From Crocodylus rhombifer (lineage: Eukaryota; Chordata; Crocodylia; Crocodylidae), in assembly GCA_038503035.1 (NCBI GenBank), contig JAVSML010025535.1, forward strand, positions 109,205 through 173,204: a stretch of 64,000 nt of DNA, read 5' to 3'. The position numbers and the translations under genes are program-made. Every line of letters starts with the position of its first letter. Position 1 is the stretch's first letter. The notes beneath the pieces are model-generated. The model was given only the letters and a program-made list of their open reading frames with translations, was not told the origin of the DNA and searched no databases. This document shows, piece after piece, positions 1 to 11,131 of the stretch.

Positions 1-1249
1 AAGTATTAACATACATTTAAAATTAATGGGCACCTAAACAGAATAAGGCACCACTGCAAAGTGTTATAGGAAAGCAATATAAATCATGTAAGAAATCATA
101 TTACTTGCAGCAGTATGTTGTATACGAAGTCTAGACAGCATGGTCATTAATCAGCATTTGTCAATACCATACAAAAATAGTCATTTTTTAAAGGCATTTC
201 CACTCTGACTCTTATTCAGTCTCCTATGTAATAAACTTTCACATGTCCTTTGAGTTCCCTGTGTTTGTCTGAAGACACAGGAAACTCTTTATCCCTTTAT
301 AAACATAAAGCACTACTTCATTTTATTAAGTCAGAAGCCCATTCTTGAATGATCTAAAATGGAATTGCTACATGAAAGCTGGAGCATCAGCCAAAACGTG
401 TGCCTACATGTTCGCTCTGTACAAGAGCCCAGCTCTCTCACTGATGGGAATCTGGCAACACACCATTACCTTGATTTGGATACCCAGCAAGATGACATTT
501 AGATGGGAATTGGAGCCTATTGAAGCATCCTAAGTCAAGGCTTCTGAAAAATAGATAAATTAGAGGTAATGCTAACATGAAAGGAGCATAAAAGTGGAAC
601 AGACTTTCAAATCCAAAAGGTGTGTGTGTCAAGAAATGTTACAAATAAACGAAGACAAATTGATGTCTGCTGCAAGACAGAAGTATTCCTAGTGGTGAAC
701 TATTGGGGAAATATGCTGAGAACCCCCCACCCACCCTCCACCTCCCTGACTCAAACAGATTCAGGAAAACAGCATGCAGATAAAGTCAAGACATGAAGCT
801 GATCAGAATATAAGCGCAAAGACAATCTATAAAAAAAGTAGAAAAAACAACATCTGAAGCTATTCCATGCTGTCATGGTGCCTTACGCATCTGCTGACTT
901 CCATAGGATTGGGAGAGATGTTAGAAAAGTTTTTTGGCACCAAGTGCCCTTCCTCGCATCACTTCAGGTATCCAAGAAGATACGTACTCTTTAATCTTTC
1001 AGAGCTCCCGTGCCCTTCGAAAATTCACTGCTGCCAATGCCAAGCTTTTCCTTGAGATCAGGGCCGACCAATGCCACTCATATTCAAGCCATATGCACTC
1101 AGACTAACTTCCTGGTGCCTCCTCTAAACCCTTCTTCCCTGCGGTTTTTGCTCCATTCTCCAACTCCCACATAGCAAATTGCTAATGCCAAGGAGAATTG
1201 TCCCCTTACTTCCTATGAATAAGGCTTACTTATGGACCAGAGGCACAAA
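1..1249. other. non-coding, no recognised feature
   Basis: AT-rich sequence with no frame that resembles a known protein. There is a short C/A-rich tract near 724-745. The short open frames look like chance. I see no promoter, exon or RNA gene that I can support. Confidence 0.6.
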
Positions 1250-3103
1250 CCTCTGTAGGGACCAAACCAGGAAAGCCAAGGCTGCAACTGAACTCCAACT
1301 AGCTTCAGCCATCAACGACAACAAAAAGTCCTTTTTCAGATATGTGGGGAGCCGGAGGAAAAGCAAGGGCAATGTTGGACCCCTGCTAAACCAGATGGGG
1401 CAACTGACAACTGACGCACAGGAAAAAGCCAACCTATTAAATAGGTACTTTGCGTCAGTCTTTCATCAGTCCCACGGGATGCCCATGCCTGCTATGGGAC
1501 AGAGAAATCTGGGTGATGGGGATCCCCTACCCTCCATCAATGCTGACCTCGTGAAGGAACACCCTGAGAAGCTGGATACCTTCAAGTCAGCTGGCCCTGA
1601 CAACCTGCACCCCAGGATACTCAAGGAGCTGGCGAGCGTCATAGCCCAGCCCCTGGCACAGATCATTGAAAACTCCTGGCGCTCTGGTGTAGTGCCCGAA
1701 GACTGGAAGAAGGCCAATGTGGTGCCGATCTTCAAGAAAGGGAGGAGAGTGGATCCAGCTAACTACAGGCCCATTAGCCTGACTTCTATCCTGGGGAAGA
1801 TCCTAGAAAAGTTTATTAAGGAGGCCATCCTTGAGGGACTGGCCCAGGCTAACATTCTAAGGGACAGCCAGCATGGGTTTGTTGCGGGTAGGTCTTGTTT
1901 GACCAATCTCATTTCCTTCTATGACCAGGTGACCTATCACCTGGACAAGGGAGAAGAGATTGATGTCATATATCTTGACTTCAAAAAAGCTTTTGATCTG
2001 GTATCCCATGATCACCTCTTGGCCAAACTGGCCAGTTGTGGCCTTGGCTCCACCACGATCCGCTGGCTGGGAAATTGGCTTCGTGGTCGGACCCAGAGGG
2101 TTGTGATTGATGGCAGTCACTCATCGTGGTGCCCTGTGACCAGTGGGGTCCCTCAAGGCTCTGTCCTTGGACCCATACTGTTGAACATCTTCATTAACGA
2201 TGTGGACATTGGAGTCAGGAGTGGACTGGCCAAGTTCGCCGATGACACCAAACTTTGGGGCAAAGCATCCACGCCAGAAGATAGGCGGGTGATCCAGGCT
2301 GACCTGGACAAGCTCAGCAAATGGGCAGACGAGAACCTGATGGTGTTTAACACCGATAAATGCAAGGTTCTCCACCTTGGGAGGAAAAACCTGCAGCTTC
2401 CTTATAGGCTCGGCAGTGCTATGTTGGATAGTACTACAGAAGAAAGAGACTTGGGGGTCATCATTGACCACAAGATGAACATGAGCCTGCAATGCGATGC
2501 TGCGGCTAGTAAAGCGACCAAAACGCTGGCGTGCATCCATAGATGCTTCTTGAGCAAATCCCGGGACATCATTCTCCCCTTGTATTCGGCCTTGGTGAGG
2601 CCGCAGCTGGAGTACTGCATCCAGTTTTGGGCTCCACAATTCAAAAAGCATGTGGAGAAGCTTGAGAGAGTCAGAGGTCAGGAAAACAGATCTTACGATG
2701 ACAGGCTGAGAGCCACGGGGCTCTTTAGCCTGGAAAAGCGCAGGCTCAGGGGTGATCTGGTGGCCAGCTATAAGTTTATCAGAGGTGAACACCAGGATCT
2801 GGGGGAACGTCTGTTCACCAGAGCGCCCCAAGGGATGACGAGGTCGAATGGTCACAAACTCCTGCAAGACCGTTTCAGGCTGGACATAAGGAAGAATTTC
2901 TTTACTGTCCGAGCCCCCAAGGTCTGGAACAGTCTGCCAGCGGAGGTGGTTCAAGCACCTACATTGAACACCTTCAAGAGTAAATTGGATGCTTATCTTG
3001 CTGGGATCCTATGACCCCAGCTGACTTCCTGCCCTTTGGGTGTGGGGCTGGACTCGATGATCTCCCGAGGTCCCTTCCAGCCCTAATGTCTATGAAACTA
3101 TGA
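1250..3103 (+). mobile_element. CR1 LINE copy 1, 5'-truncated, with 3' end
   Basis: A non-LTR retrotransposon of the CR1 clade. Similarity to the other copies in this window begins near 1,250, just upstream of the conserved stretch encoding RKAKAATELQL. The element has therefore lost its 5' UTR, ORF1 and the whole endonuclease domain, the usual result of incomplete reverse transcription. It keeps the RT and C-terminal region and a short 3' UTR ending in the CR1-type tail of TCTATGAA-like repeats near 3,085-3,103. It is close in sequence to copy 2 (9,130-11,975, minus strand), which points to the same subfamily and a fairly recent insertion. I saw no clear target-site duplication, which is normal for CR1. 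Confidence 0.95.
1251..3014 (+). pseudogene. CR1 ORF2 fragment: reverse transcriptase and C-terminal region, open frame
   Basis: Part of an uninterrupted 611-codon frame that opens at an ATG at 1,179 in flanking DNA, so that start is fortuitous. Read from there, the palm motifs are in order: NYRPISLTSILGK (motif 1), YLDFKKAFDLVSH with the first catalytic Asp (about residues 264-275), SGVPQGSVLGP (PQG at 325-327) and KFADD (FADD at 353-356, bases 2,235-2,246). The C-terminal part ends in KLDAYLAGIL, as in other CR1 copies here. The upstream EN domain is absent. Compared with copy 2, 24 bases are missing in frame near 2,670. This removes eight residues of the conserved QRRAT block, so the protein is probably not fully functional despite the open frame. 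Confidence 0.93.
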
Positions 3104-3702
3104 AACCATCTGGGTGGAAACTCAAAATGCCTCTGGATTAGGCCAGCAAGACTCAAGTTAAACATTCATGCTCTGTCCTTTTGTGGGAAGCGGAGGACAG
3201 GAAGAAGACAACGCTGAAAGGGACAGCAGCAGCTTTTTCTGTTGAAATGCCTTGCATTCCTCAGGTTTACTGACAGACCCATTAAGATGCAGCTTGCAAC
3301 AGGATTTATTCTTTGTGATAATCCTAAATAGGTTTTCTTCTGTCGTCTCTTCTTTGAAAGAAACATAAAATTAGTCTGATGATCAATTTTGTAATTTGCT
3401 GTTGCCAAGTAGCTTTGAAGCAATTTAGTGATCTGTATACTTATTTCCCCTCTGCACTGATGGCAGGAGATGATATGAGGATATTGAGTCTTAATAATCT
3501 CTTCATTCCCCTGATCAAACTGAAGGAATTAGAATCAGAAATGTCTTTTCAATATTAATTATATATATATTTTTAAAAGCATTGTTTCTTTTGGATACCT
3601 TCATGGTCTACTCTTGTACTCGTACTGAAAAAGCTGACAAAACAGAGACCTAAATCCCAAGAAGTACTGAGAGCCTTCACTCACAACCAAACGCTAGTCT
3701 GG
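3104..3702. other. non-coding spacer
   Basis: No gene or named repeat recognised. A short (AT)n tract lies near 3,558-3,572. Confidence 0.5.
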
Positions 3703-4597
3703 AAGGCTAGGGACAGAAGCGGCACATATCCTGGTTTAAATGATCAGAAACTGGTTTAAACCTGTAACAGAACAGAAGTCCAGTGCACTTCAACCACTTA
3801 CAGAATGACTGAAACCAGTTTAAGAAAAATCCGATTGGATGTAGTGTCAGACTTAACTGATTTAAGTCAAACTGGTTTATGGAACTTCTGTCCCAGACCC
3901 CATCCCGGCTCTGGTTAACTCACCGTCCCCAAGTATCCCAGGATGCTTTGCAGCCCCACTCCTTTGCTCCCTAGCCCGAGCACTATCACTGCTCCGGCTG
4001 AATGAGAAGGGGTGGGGTTGAGAAAACTGACTCTAAGCCCCAGCTGGTGTCTGGCTATGCCCCTCATTCCTCTGCTCAAGCGAGGAGCAGGGAAAAAGCC
4101 AGGCAGGGGCTGCTTTGCCCCTGCCAGGCAGACCCTGGCTGGGGTCTTTTGCAGAGGGGAGGGGGAAATATAGCCCCCCCCTCTGGTTCTGAACCCCAGC
4201 TGGGGTTTGCCCTGGGGGGGCATGTCCTGCCCCATGCCCGCCCCACTCAAGGGGGTGGGGGGGCAGGAGAAGAGTGCACCCTTGCCAGGGTTTTCTCCCT
4301 CACTAGAGTAGAGAGTAGGGGTCATGGCCATGCCCCAACGCAGGGTTGGCACACTGACATGGGGAGTCAACAGGCTTAAACCCTTCTTACTCCCTTCCCA
4401 CCTAAGCAAGCAATCCCCATGCTGGGGTTTGGTCACACTCCTCCCCTCCACTCAAGTGAGTAGCAAGGCGGGGGCAAAAGCCTGGCAGGGGCTGCCCCTC
4501 CCAGGCAAACCCCAGCTAAGGTCCAGGGACAGGGAGCAGGTTTAAGCCCCCTCCCTCTCTGCCTCAGCCTATGAGCCCCTGGTTTGGGCACGGCCAT

Positions 4598-5402
4598 TAG
4601 GACTGTGCAAAATTTCACTGGCTGTTTCATTTTGACACTGTTTCAACTCGTTTCGAGCTTGAAGCAGTGAAATCAAAATGAAACGAAGGGCTTTGAAACA
4701 GACTCAAAGTGAAATAAGGTCAGTCAAAACCTTTCGAAACGTTTCATGTTTTGAAGCTCAAGCTGGGCTTACCTGCAGGGAAACAGAAAGTAAGGAGAGG
4801 GAGGGGAAAGTGGGGGGAGGACACAGCGAGGGCACACCTTAACACGCACACTGGAGAAGAGTCTCCTGCAGGAGAGAAAAGAAAGGCTCTGTCACAGTTT
4901 GGCTGCCTGAGATGCTGCTGATGCTGCTGTGCTGCTTCTCACCAAGTTATTATTTTACCTGTTGTCATTTAAAATGATGGACCAGACTGAGGCTGTAGGG
5001 GAGGAGGAGACCTCATTGGAACACAGTACTGTGCTGTGTAGAGGCCCCAGCACCAGTGAGAGCACATCTTAACACACACACACACACACACACACACGAG
5101 TTTTGCTTGTCAGCAGCTTGAGGTGCAGTTTCCCAGAAACCCCTGCACCTATCTGCTTGACACTTGGCAGGCTTCATATCCTCAGAAGAGACTATCACCT
5201 CTGCTGTTTTCATCTAAATCTGCCAAAAAATGACAAAGTTATAGGCAGTTTTGTGCTTCCCCATTATAGCCTATGGGCAAAATGTTGAAACACTGTTGAA
5301 ACAAAATAGTGCTTTCAAAACAAAAACTCAAAACAAGGCACTGGTCCATCAAAACGGCAACACAGAAGTAAAAATGAAACAGTGTTGTTTTGCACAGCCT
5401 TA
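4598..5402. mobile_element. nested non-autonomous hAT-like element (805 bp) with 8-bp target duplication
   Basis: The termini are inverted repeats: TAGGACTGTGCAAAA at the left, and TAAGGCTGTGCAAAA as the reverse complement of the right end. The similarity continues into CTGTTTCATTTT on both sides. It is flanked by ACGGCCAT (4,590-4,597) and ATGGCCAT (5,403-5,410), matching at 7 of 8 positions, as expected for hAT insertion. It interrupts one of the GC-rich units of copy A, so it inserted later. The interior is rich in GTTTCGAAAC-like inverted words and has no transposase. Confidence 0.88.
5071..5098. repeat. (AC)n microsatellite
   Basis: Pure AC dinucleotide run of about 14 units inside the nested hAT-like element. 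Confidence 0.97.
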
Positions 5403-5986
5403 ATGGCCATGCCCCCTGCTCTCTGCTTGAGCAGGGGGTAGGGGACCTGGCAAGGGCTGCCCCGCTCCCCTCCCCCTGAGGCAGACTCAGGCTGTGGTCC
5501 CATGCAGTAAGAGGGCCTCCCCACTCCTCAGCCTTCGAGTTCCTGGCTGGGACATGGCCATGTCCCCCCACCTTCTGCTCAGGGGGGCAAAACCCTAGCA
5601 AGAATTGCTCCCACTTCAACTGGAGAGTTGAGGGGAGACCAAGTCTGGGGTCCCATGCGGGCCAGGGAGGGAGGTTTAAAGCCCCCCTTCCCCAGGCTTC
5701 ATCATGCTGGCCCCAGGCTGGAGCCTAGCCTTGCCCCCTCCACTCAAGCAAGAAGTGGGAGAGCCTTGGACAACTTCTCTCCTCCCTTCCCTTTGGCGGT
5801 GGCTGGGAGGCGTGCTCTAGTGCCCTGTAACTTCTGGCCCAGGCCACTGCAGGCATATGGCTACATTTCTGTAATCAAAAGTGAATGTCTGTTCACTTGC
5901 TTCTCAGTTCAATCTATGCAGTTTAGACTAACCTGCAAAGATCGAATCTTTTCAGCTTCTTGCTTTTTGACTGTCTGTACTTAGCC

Positions 5987-8900
5987 CTAAGGAGCGTTCA
6001 GGAACCAAGTGAAGATATGAAGTCAATGCCCATGAATTCAAGCACATCAAACCCCAGGTTGACACTGTCATTCAGAAGTCAAGTGGCGCAGTCCACTTCA
6101 GCTTAATCCTCCCCCAAAGATTAATTGCAACAAGAGTATATTCCACTTATTGGCTTTTAGGATTCTTCTAACAGTTCCAACAACCCAGCCATGCTCTTCC
6201 ATAGTTCTGTTGCTCCAACAGATTGTAGGAGTCTCTCCAGATGGCTCAGTATCTGCCCTCTTGCACAGATCGAGGACAGAAGCAGAGAGATAAAAATAAC
6301 CTGTTTAAAGTTACTATACATACAGGTGGCAGGAACAGATCCTACATCTCTTATGTCCCACGCTAATGATCAATTTATCAAGCAACACTGCAGTGGAAAT
6401 TTCAATGCATATGAAGTTAAGCATGTGCTGAAGAATTTGAAGGAAGAGCCTCTTGCTTTGTAGCCAAGCAAGTTAAGGGAGCTGTGGTAGGTGCATGAAG
6501 CAAATGATAGCCCTTGCTTGAAAACATCACAACGTTATGGTTTTTCAGCATCGGCACATGCACCCAGTGTCTAATTCACTCTGTTTTTGTTGTAGGCTGA
6601 AAAGACCAGGGCAGGGGAGAGTCTTCCACAGAAAACGACTAATATCTTCAGATACAAATAACATTTTGGAGCAAGGCAAAAAGTGGGCAAATATGGAAAT
6701 AATTTAAACATCAAAGGATGCATGCCCAACCTCCTGTACATAGAAATAAGCAGGTGCTGTATTAAACCCATTACAGGAGCAGCAGCCACCTCATCGGTGC
6801 AGAAAGATAATTAGATGGTGTTTGCACAGCTGCTCTGAAATTAGAGCGCTGCAAGGATTTTTATTTTTCGTTTTAGTTTTAAAAATACTTGCTCAAAACC
6901 TTCATGCAACAAATTTCAGCCTGTTAGAAATCATTATTGGAGAGGGCAATCCTAAGAGAGAGAGAGAGAGAGAGAGACTGACTGTATGTCTAACAAAGCT
7001 CCAAACACTGCAGACCCTCTGGACCCTTCTCCCAAGTACTACGTAGCTTGGGGTCTTTTCACTGGTAAGCAAAAGGATGGCATCCATTTTTAAACAGGAA
7101 GCAATGAGTATGCAAGCCATGTTTGAAACAAGCAGCAACCAGACTAGAAATTGAAAGTAGCTAAGTGTTTATGCATAAGCATCTTTCATGCAATTTTGGA
7201 ACACTGGAATAATTTTCTCTAACTCCAAATAGCTGATCATATATTTATTTCAATTATTTGGCTACTTTTGGCTGTCATGCTATAAAAGCTGAGCAAGAGA
7301 GCCAACTCTTACAAGGCTAGCTAATTCTTGCCTAGCTAGGCATTCAATGTCTCTTGGTAAAGGTTTATACGCAAAAACCCCCAAAAACCACCAGTTGCTA
7401 ACTTGCTACTTGATGCCATATATTGTTTTCTTGCACCACACTTCTGTTACTATATAATTAAACAACAATGCAATCTTTTTGCCAGTGAAGGATTGTTCCT
7501 ACAGTATATTATATAGCACTTCTAAACTAGTTTTAAAGATTTCAAGGAGCAGGGCTTCCATCTTTTCTCTTGGGAGCCTATTATGCAGCTTAACAGATCT
7601 TTAAAGACAGTTTCATTCTGATGATGGTCCAGTCTGCCAAATTTCAGCCAACAGTGATTTTTTTATGGCTAATTTATAAGTCGCAGAAAATAGGAATTTC
7701 CAGGGGAAGCTTTGACAGGATATTAACTGCAGTGACACAAATGTATGGCTATAATATTGACAAACTAGGTAAAATCTGATATAATCAAGGATTTACAGAA
7801 GCATCCAAGTATACTGTGTAAAATGACCTGTCAGAAGGGCACCAAGTTGTTCTTTGTGGAGGTAAGTTATTTTGTTTTACAGAGAAACAGGAACTCAGTA
7901 AAGCATCATTACTATTTTAAACCATCATACTATTAATATTGATTTATTCCTGGAAAAGAGAAGTTACTTGGGGGGGGAAAAGACATGAAGAAGCATTAGG
8001 TTTATTTTACTGCCTGTATCGCTTGTTGAGGAATACAGTTATATAACAGGGGAGAAAACAATCTGCATGCAGTTTGGCTAATATATTTATCAGGTTGTCA
8101 TTCCAAGAAGAACTGTGCTTATGGCTTGTTCCTCCTGCCACTGTTTTCAGCTATTAATGGTATTATGACAGGAGCATTGTAAGGCCCGAGTACTAGTCAA
8201 CTCAACTCTTGGGCTTTCTCAGGACATGAAAATGTACTTTGAGATCTGAACATCTGAGTACTGGCTTTGAGGCAACCATGAATGGGCATTAATCCCCACA
8301 TAGACTAGAAGAGCCTGGGAAGACTGGACTTCGAAACTGGAATATGAACCTCCTGCCCCTCTGCTGCATGCCATAACCAAAGGATTTTGGCATTTCACTC
8401 TTTTGGGAAGCGCTCCCTTCCTCCCCACTTTCCCAGCCTCTATATTCCATCCCAGTACCAGGAAACATGTCCCAACTCCATTTAAAGTTATTATTCATTT
8501 TGGAAAATTTTCCAATTAAGATGCATTTTGACAGAAAACTCCCAACCAGTTAATTAACAATTCTCTCAGCTACTATTTGTCTTGCGTTTCTAGAATTTTT
8601 ATGTTTTTTGGGGGCGGTGCTTGCTTCTTACTTAGTATGTTAACAGTCTGCAATGCCCTAGTTTGAGATCTCAAGGCGTTTCTGCTAATCAAATAATAAA
8701 CAAGTCCAAGGCTGACTAGAAAACATGCATTCCTATAATACATTAAATACTTGCTTTGAGTTGTGTACCACCATTTCCATTTAAAAGTCAAAGGCTACTC
8801 AAAAATCTGCAAAAAGAAAGTTTTTCTTTCAAGCGCTCATTCTCTACTGTAAAATAAATTACCCTTTATTGATGAGTGAAGTGAGGGTGGGAGAAAAACT

Positions 8901-9129
8901 ATGTACTGGAGGTTAGTCTATTTCCTATAACCCTTGTTTGCAGTGTTTTCCAAATCTATGGGATATCTGAATATTAATATTTTTAAGAGGAAGGGTTGAA
9001 ATGCATCATATTAGGATTCTTCTCAGAGTCCATGGGTTTTCCTTTAAAAAAAAAGTTACTGTTTGAGGGGAAAATCACTTTTAATTTCTAAATGGCAGGT
9101 TTAAGTGTGTGATTTTATATTATAATACA
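5987..9129. other. non-coding, sparse simple repeats
   Basis: No coding similarity on either strand. It holds a (GA)n run at about 6,955-6,977 and short homopolymers such as the G run near 7,971. The remainder is apparently unique AT-rich sequence. Confidence 0.6.
6955..6977. repeat. (GA)n microsatellite
   Basis: About 11 uninterrupted GA units. Confidence 0.96.
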
Positions 9130-9212
9130 TTTCATAGACATCAGGGCTGGAAGGGACCTCGGGAGATCATTGAGTCCAGCCCCCTGCCCAAAGGGCAGGA
9201 AGTCAGCTGGGG

Positions 9213-11131
9213 TCATAGGATCCCAGCAAGATAAGCATCCAATTTACTCTTGAAGATGTTCAATGTAGGTGCTTGAACCATCTCCGCTGGCAGGCTGTTC
9301 CAGACCTTGGGGGCTCGGACAGTAAAGAAATTCTTCCTTATGTCCAGCCTGAAACGGTCTTGTAGGAATTTGTGACCGTTCGACCTCGTCATCCCTTGGG
9401 GCGCTCTGGTGAACAAACGTTCCCCCAGATCCTGGTGGTCACCCCTGAGAAACTTATAGCTGGCCACCAGATCACCCCTGAGCCTGCGCTTTTCCAGGCT
9501 AAAGAGCCGCATGGCTCTCAGCCTACCATCGTAAGATCTGTTTTCCTGACCTCTGACCATGCATGTGGCTCTTCTCTGGACTCTCTCAAGCTTCTCCACA
9601 TGCTTTTTGAATTGTGGAGCCCAAAACTGGACACAGTACTCCAGCTGTGGCCTCACCAAGGCTGAGTACAAGGGGAGAATGACGTCCTGGGATTTGCTCG
9701 AGAAGCATCTATGGATGCAAGCCAGCATTTTGGTCGCTTTATTAGCCACAGCATCACATTGCAGACTCATGTTCATCTTGTGGTCAATGATGACCCCCAA
9801 GTCTCTTTCTTCTGTAGTGCTATCCAGCGTAGCACTGCCGAGCCTATAAGGATGCTGCAGGTTTTTCCTCCCAAGGTGGAGAACCTTGCATTTTTCGGTG
9901 TTAAACACCATGAGGTTCTCGTCCGCCCATTTGCTGAGCTTGTCCAGGTCAGCCTGGATCACCTACCCATCTTCTGGTGTGGATGCTTTGCCCCAAAGTC
10001 TGGTGTCATCGGCGAACTTGGCCCGTCCACTCCTGACTCCAATGTCCACATCATTAATGAAGATGTTCAACAGTATGGGTCTAAGGACAGAGCCTTGAGG
10101 GACCCCACTGGTCACAGCGCACCACGATGAGTGACTGCCATCAATCACAACCCTCTGGGTCCGACCATGGAGCCAATTTCCCAGCCAGCAGATCGTGGTG
10201 GAGCCAAGGCCACAACTGGCCAGTTTGGCCAAGAGGTGATCATGGGATACCAGATCAAAAGCTTTTTTGAAGTCAAGATATATGACATCAATCTCTTCTC
10301 CCTTGTCCAGGTGATAGGTCACCTGGTCGTAGAAGGAAGTGAGATTGGTCAAACAAGACCTACCCGCAACAAACCCGTGCTGGCTATCCCTCAGGATGTT
10401 AGCCTGGGCCAGTCCCTCAAGGATGGCCTCCTTAATAAACTTTTCTAAGAGCTTCCCCAGGATAGAAGTCAGGCTAATGGGCCTGTAGTTAGCCGGATCC
10501 ACTCTCCTCCCTTTCTTGAAGATCGGCACCACATTGGCCTTCTTCCAGTCTCTGAGCACTACACCAGAGCGCCAGGAGTTTTCAAAGATCCATGCCAGGG
10601 GCTGGGCTATGACGCTCGCCAGCTCCTTTAGTACCCTGGGGTGCAGATCGTCAGGGCCAGCTGACTTGAAGGTATCCAGCTTCTCAAGGTGTTCCTTCAT
10701 GAGGTCAGCATTGATGGAGGGTAGGGGATCCCCATCACCCAGATCTTCCTGTCCCATGTCAGGCATGGGCGTCCCATGGGACTGATGAAAGACTGACGCA
10801 AAGTACCTATTTAATAGGTTGGCTTTTTCCTAGGCGTCAGTTGCCCCATCTGGTTTAGCAGGGGTCCAACATTGCCCTTGCTTTTCTTCCAGCTCCCCAC
10901 ATATCTGAAAAAGGACTTTTTGTTGTCCTTGATGCTTGAAGCTAGTTGGAGTTCAGTTGCAGCCTTGGGTTTCCTGGTTTGCTCCCTGCAGGACTGGACC
11001 AGCGCGGAGTAATCCTCCTTGGAGGTGAATCCCATCCTCCATCCTTTGTAGGCTTTCCTTTTTAGCCGCAGCAGGTCCGCTAGGTCCCTGGAGAGCCAGG
11101 AGGGCTGCTGTGCCTTCTTGCTGCCTTTCCT
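9213..11131 (-). pseudogene. CR1 ORF2 linker, reverse transcriptase and C-terminus (copy 2), frameshifted
   Basis: The linker from 11,131 to about 10,835 is in the EN frame. A deletion of a few bases near 10,830, relative to copy 1, shifts the frame and brings in a TAG. From about 10,790 to 9,213 the RT frame is open except for one TAG at 9,963-9,965. Motifs: NYRPISLTSILGK, YLDFKKAFDLVSH, SGVPQGSVLRP and KFADD (10,005-10,016). The QRRATCMV block missing from copy 1 is present here. The protein ends in KLDAYLAGIL. Overall there are about three inactivating lesions downstream of the truncated start. Confidence 0.92.

Larger units (their letters stand above)
4040..5800. repeat. GC-rich imperfect tandem units inside copy A
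   Basis: A phrase of the form CACTCAAG...AGCAGGGGGCAAA..CCTGGCAGGGGCTGCCCC...CCCCAGCTGGGGTC recurs with divergence. Its CTCAAG/CTTGAG anchor sits near 4,066, 4,245, 4,449, 5,425, 5,573 (as CTCAGG) and 5,741. After subtracting the nested 805-bp insertion the spacing is about 150-200 bp. The 141- to 178-codon open frames here come from this low-complexity composition and resemble no protein. Confidence 0.6.
3703..5986 (+). mobile_element. unclassified DNA transposon-like repeat, copy A
   Basis: The left 300 bases (GGCTAGGGACAGAAG..., with repeated CTGGTTTAAA-type words) and the right 180 bases (...GACTGTCTGTACTTAGCC) recur as a pair at 40.1-41.3 kb. The left part recurs in reverse at about 27.9-28.13 kb. 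The termini are imperfect inverted repeats: CTAGGGACAGA against CTAAGTACAGA, 9 of 11 matching. This suggests a cut-and-paste element, possibly hAT. No clean 8-bp target duplication is visible. The interior has no transposase and consists of GC-rich tandem-like units plus an inserted 805-bp element at 4,598-5,402. Non-autonomous. Class assignment is inference. Confidence 0.7.

Noticed and set aside
2121..2954. 277-codon open frame antisense to CR1 copy 1
   Set aside because: It mirrors the sense RT frame and resembles no protein. Similar antisense frames occur over copies 2 and 3.
3915..4451. 178-codon minus-strand frame
   Set aside because: Product of GC-rich tandem-like DNA inside the transposon-like copy A. 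No domain or splice context.
3699..5994. 8-bp target duplication for copy A (CTGGAAGG/CCCTAAGG)
   Set aside because: Only 5 of 8 match, and copy B shows no counterpart, so I did not use it as boundary evidence.
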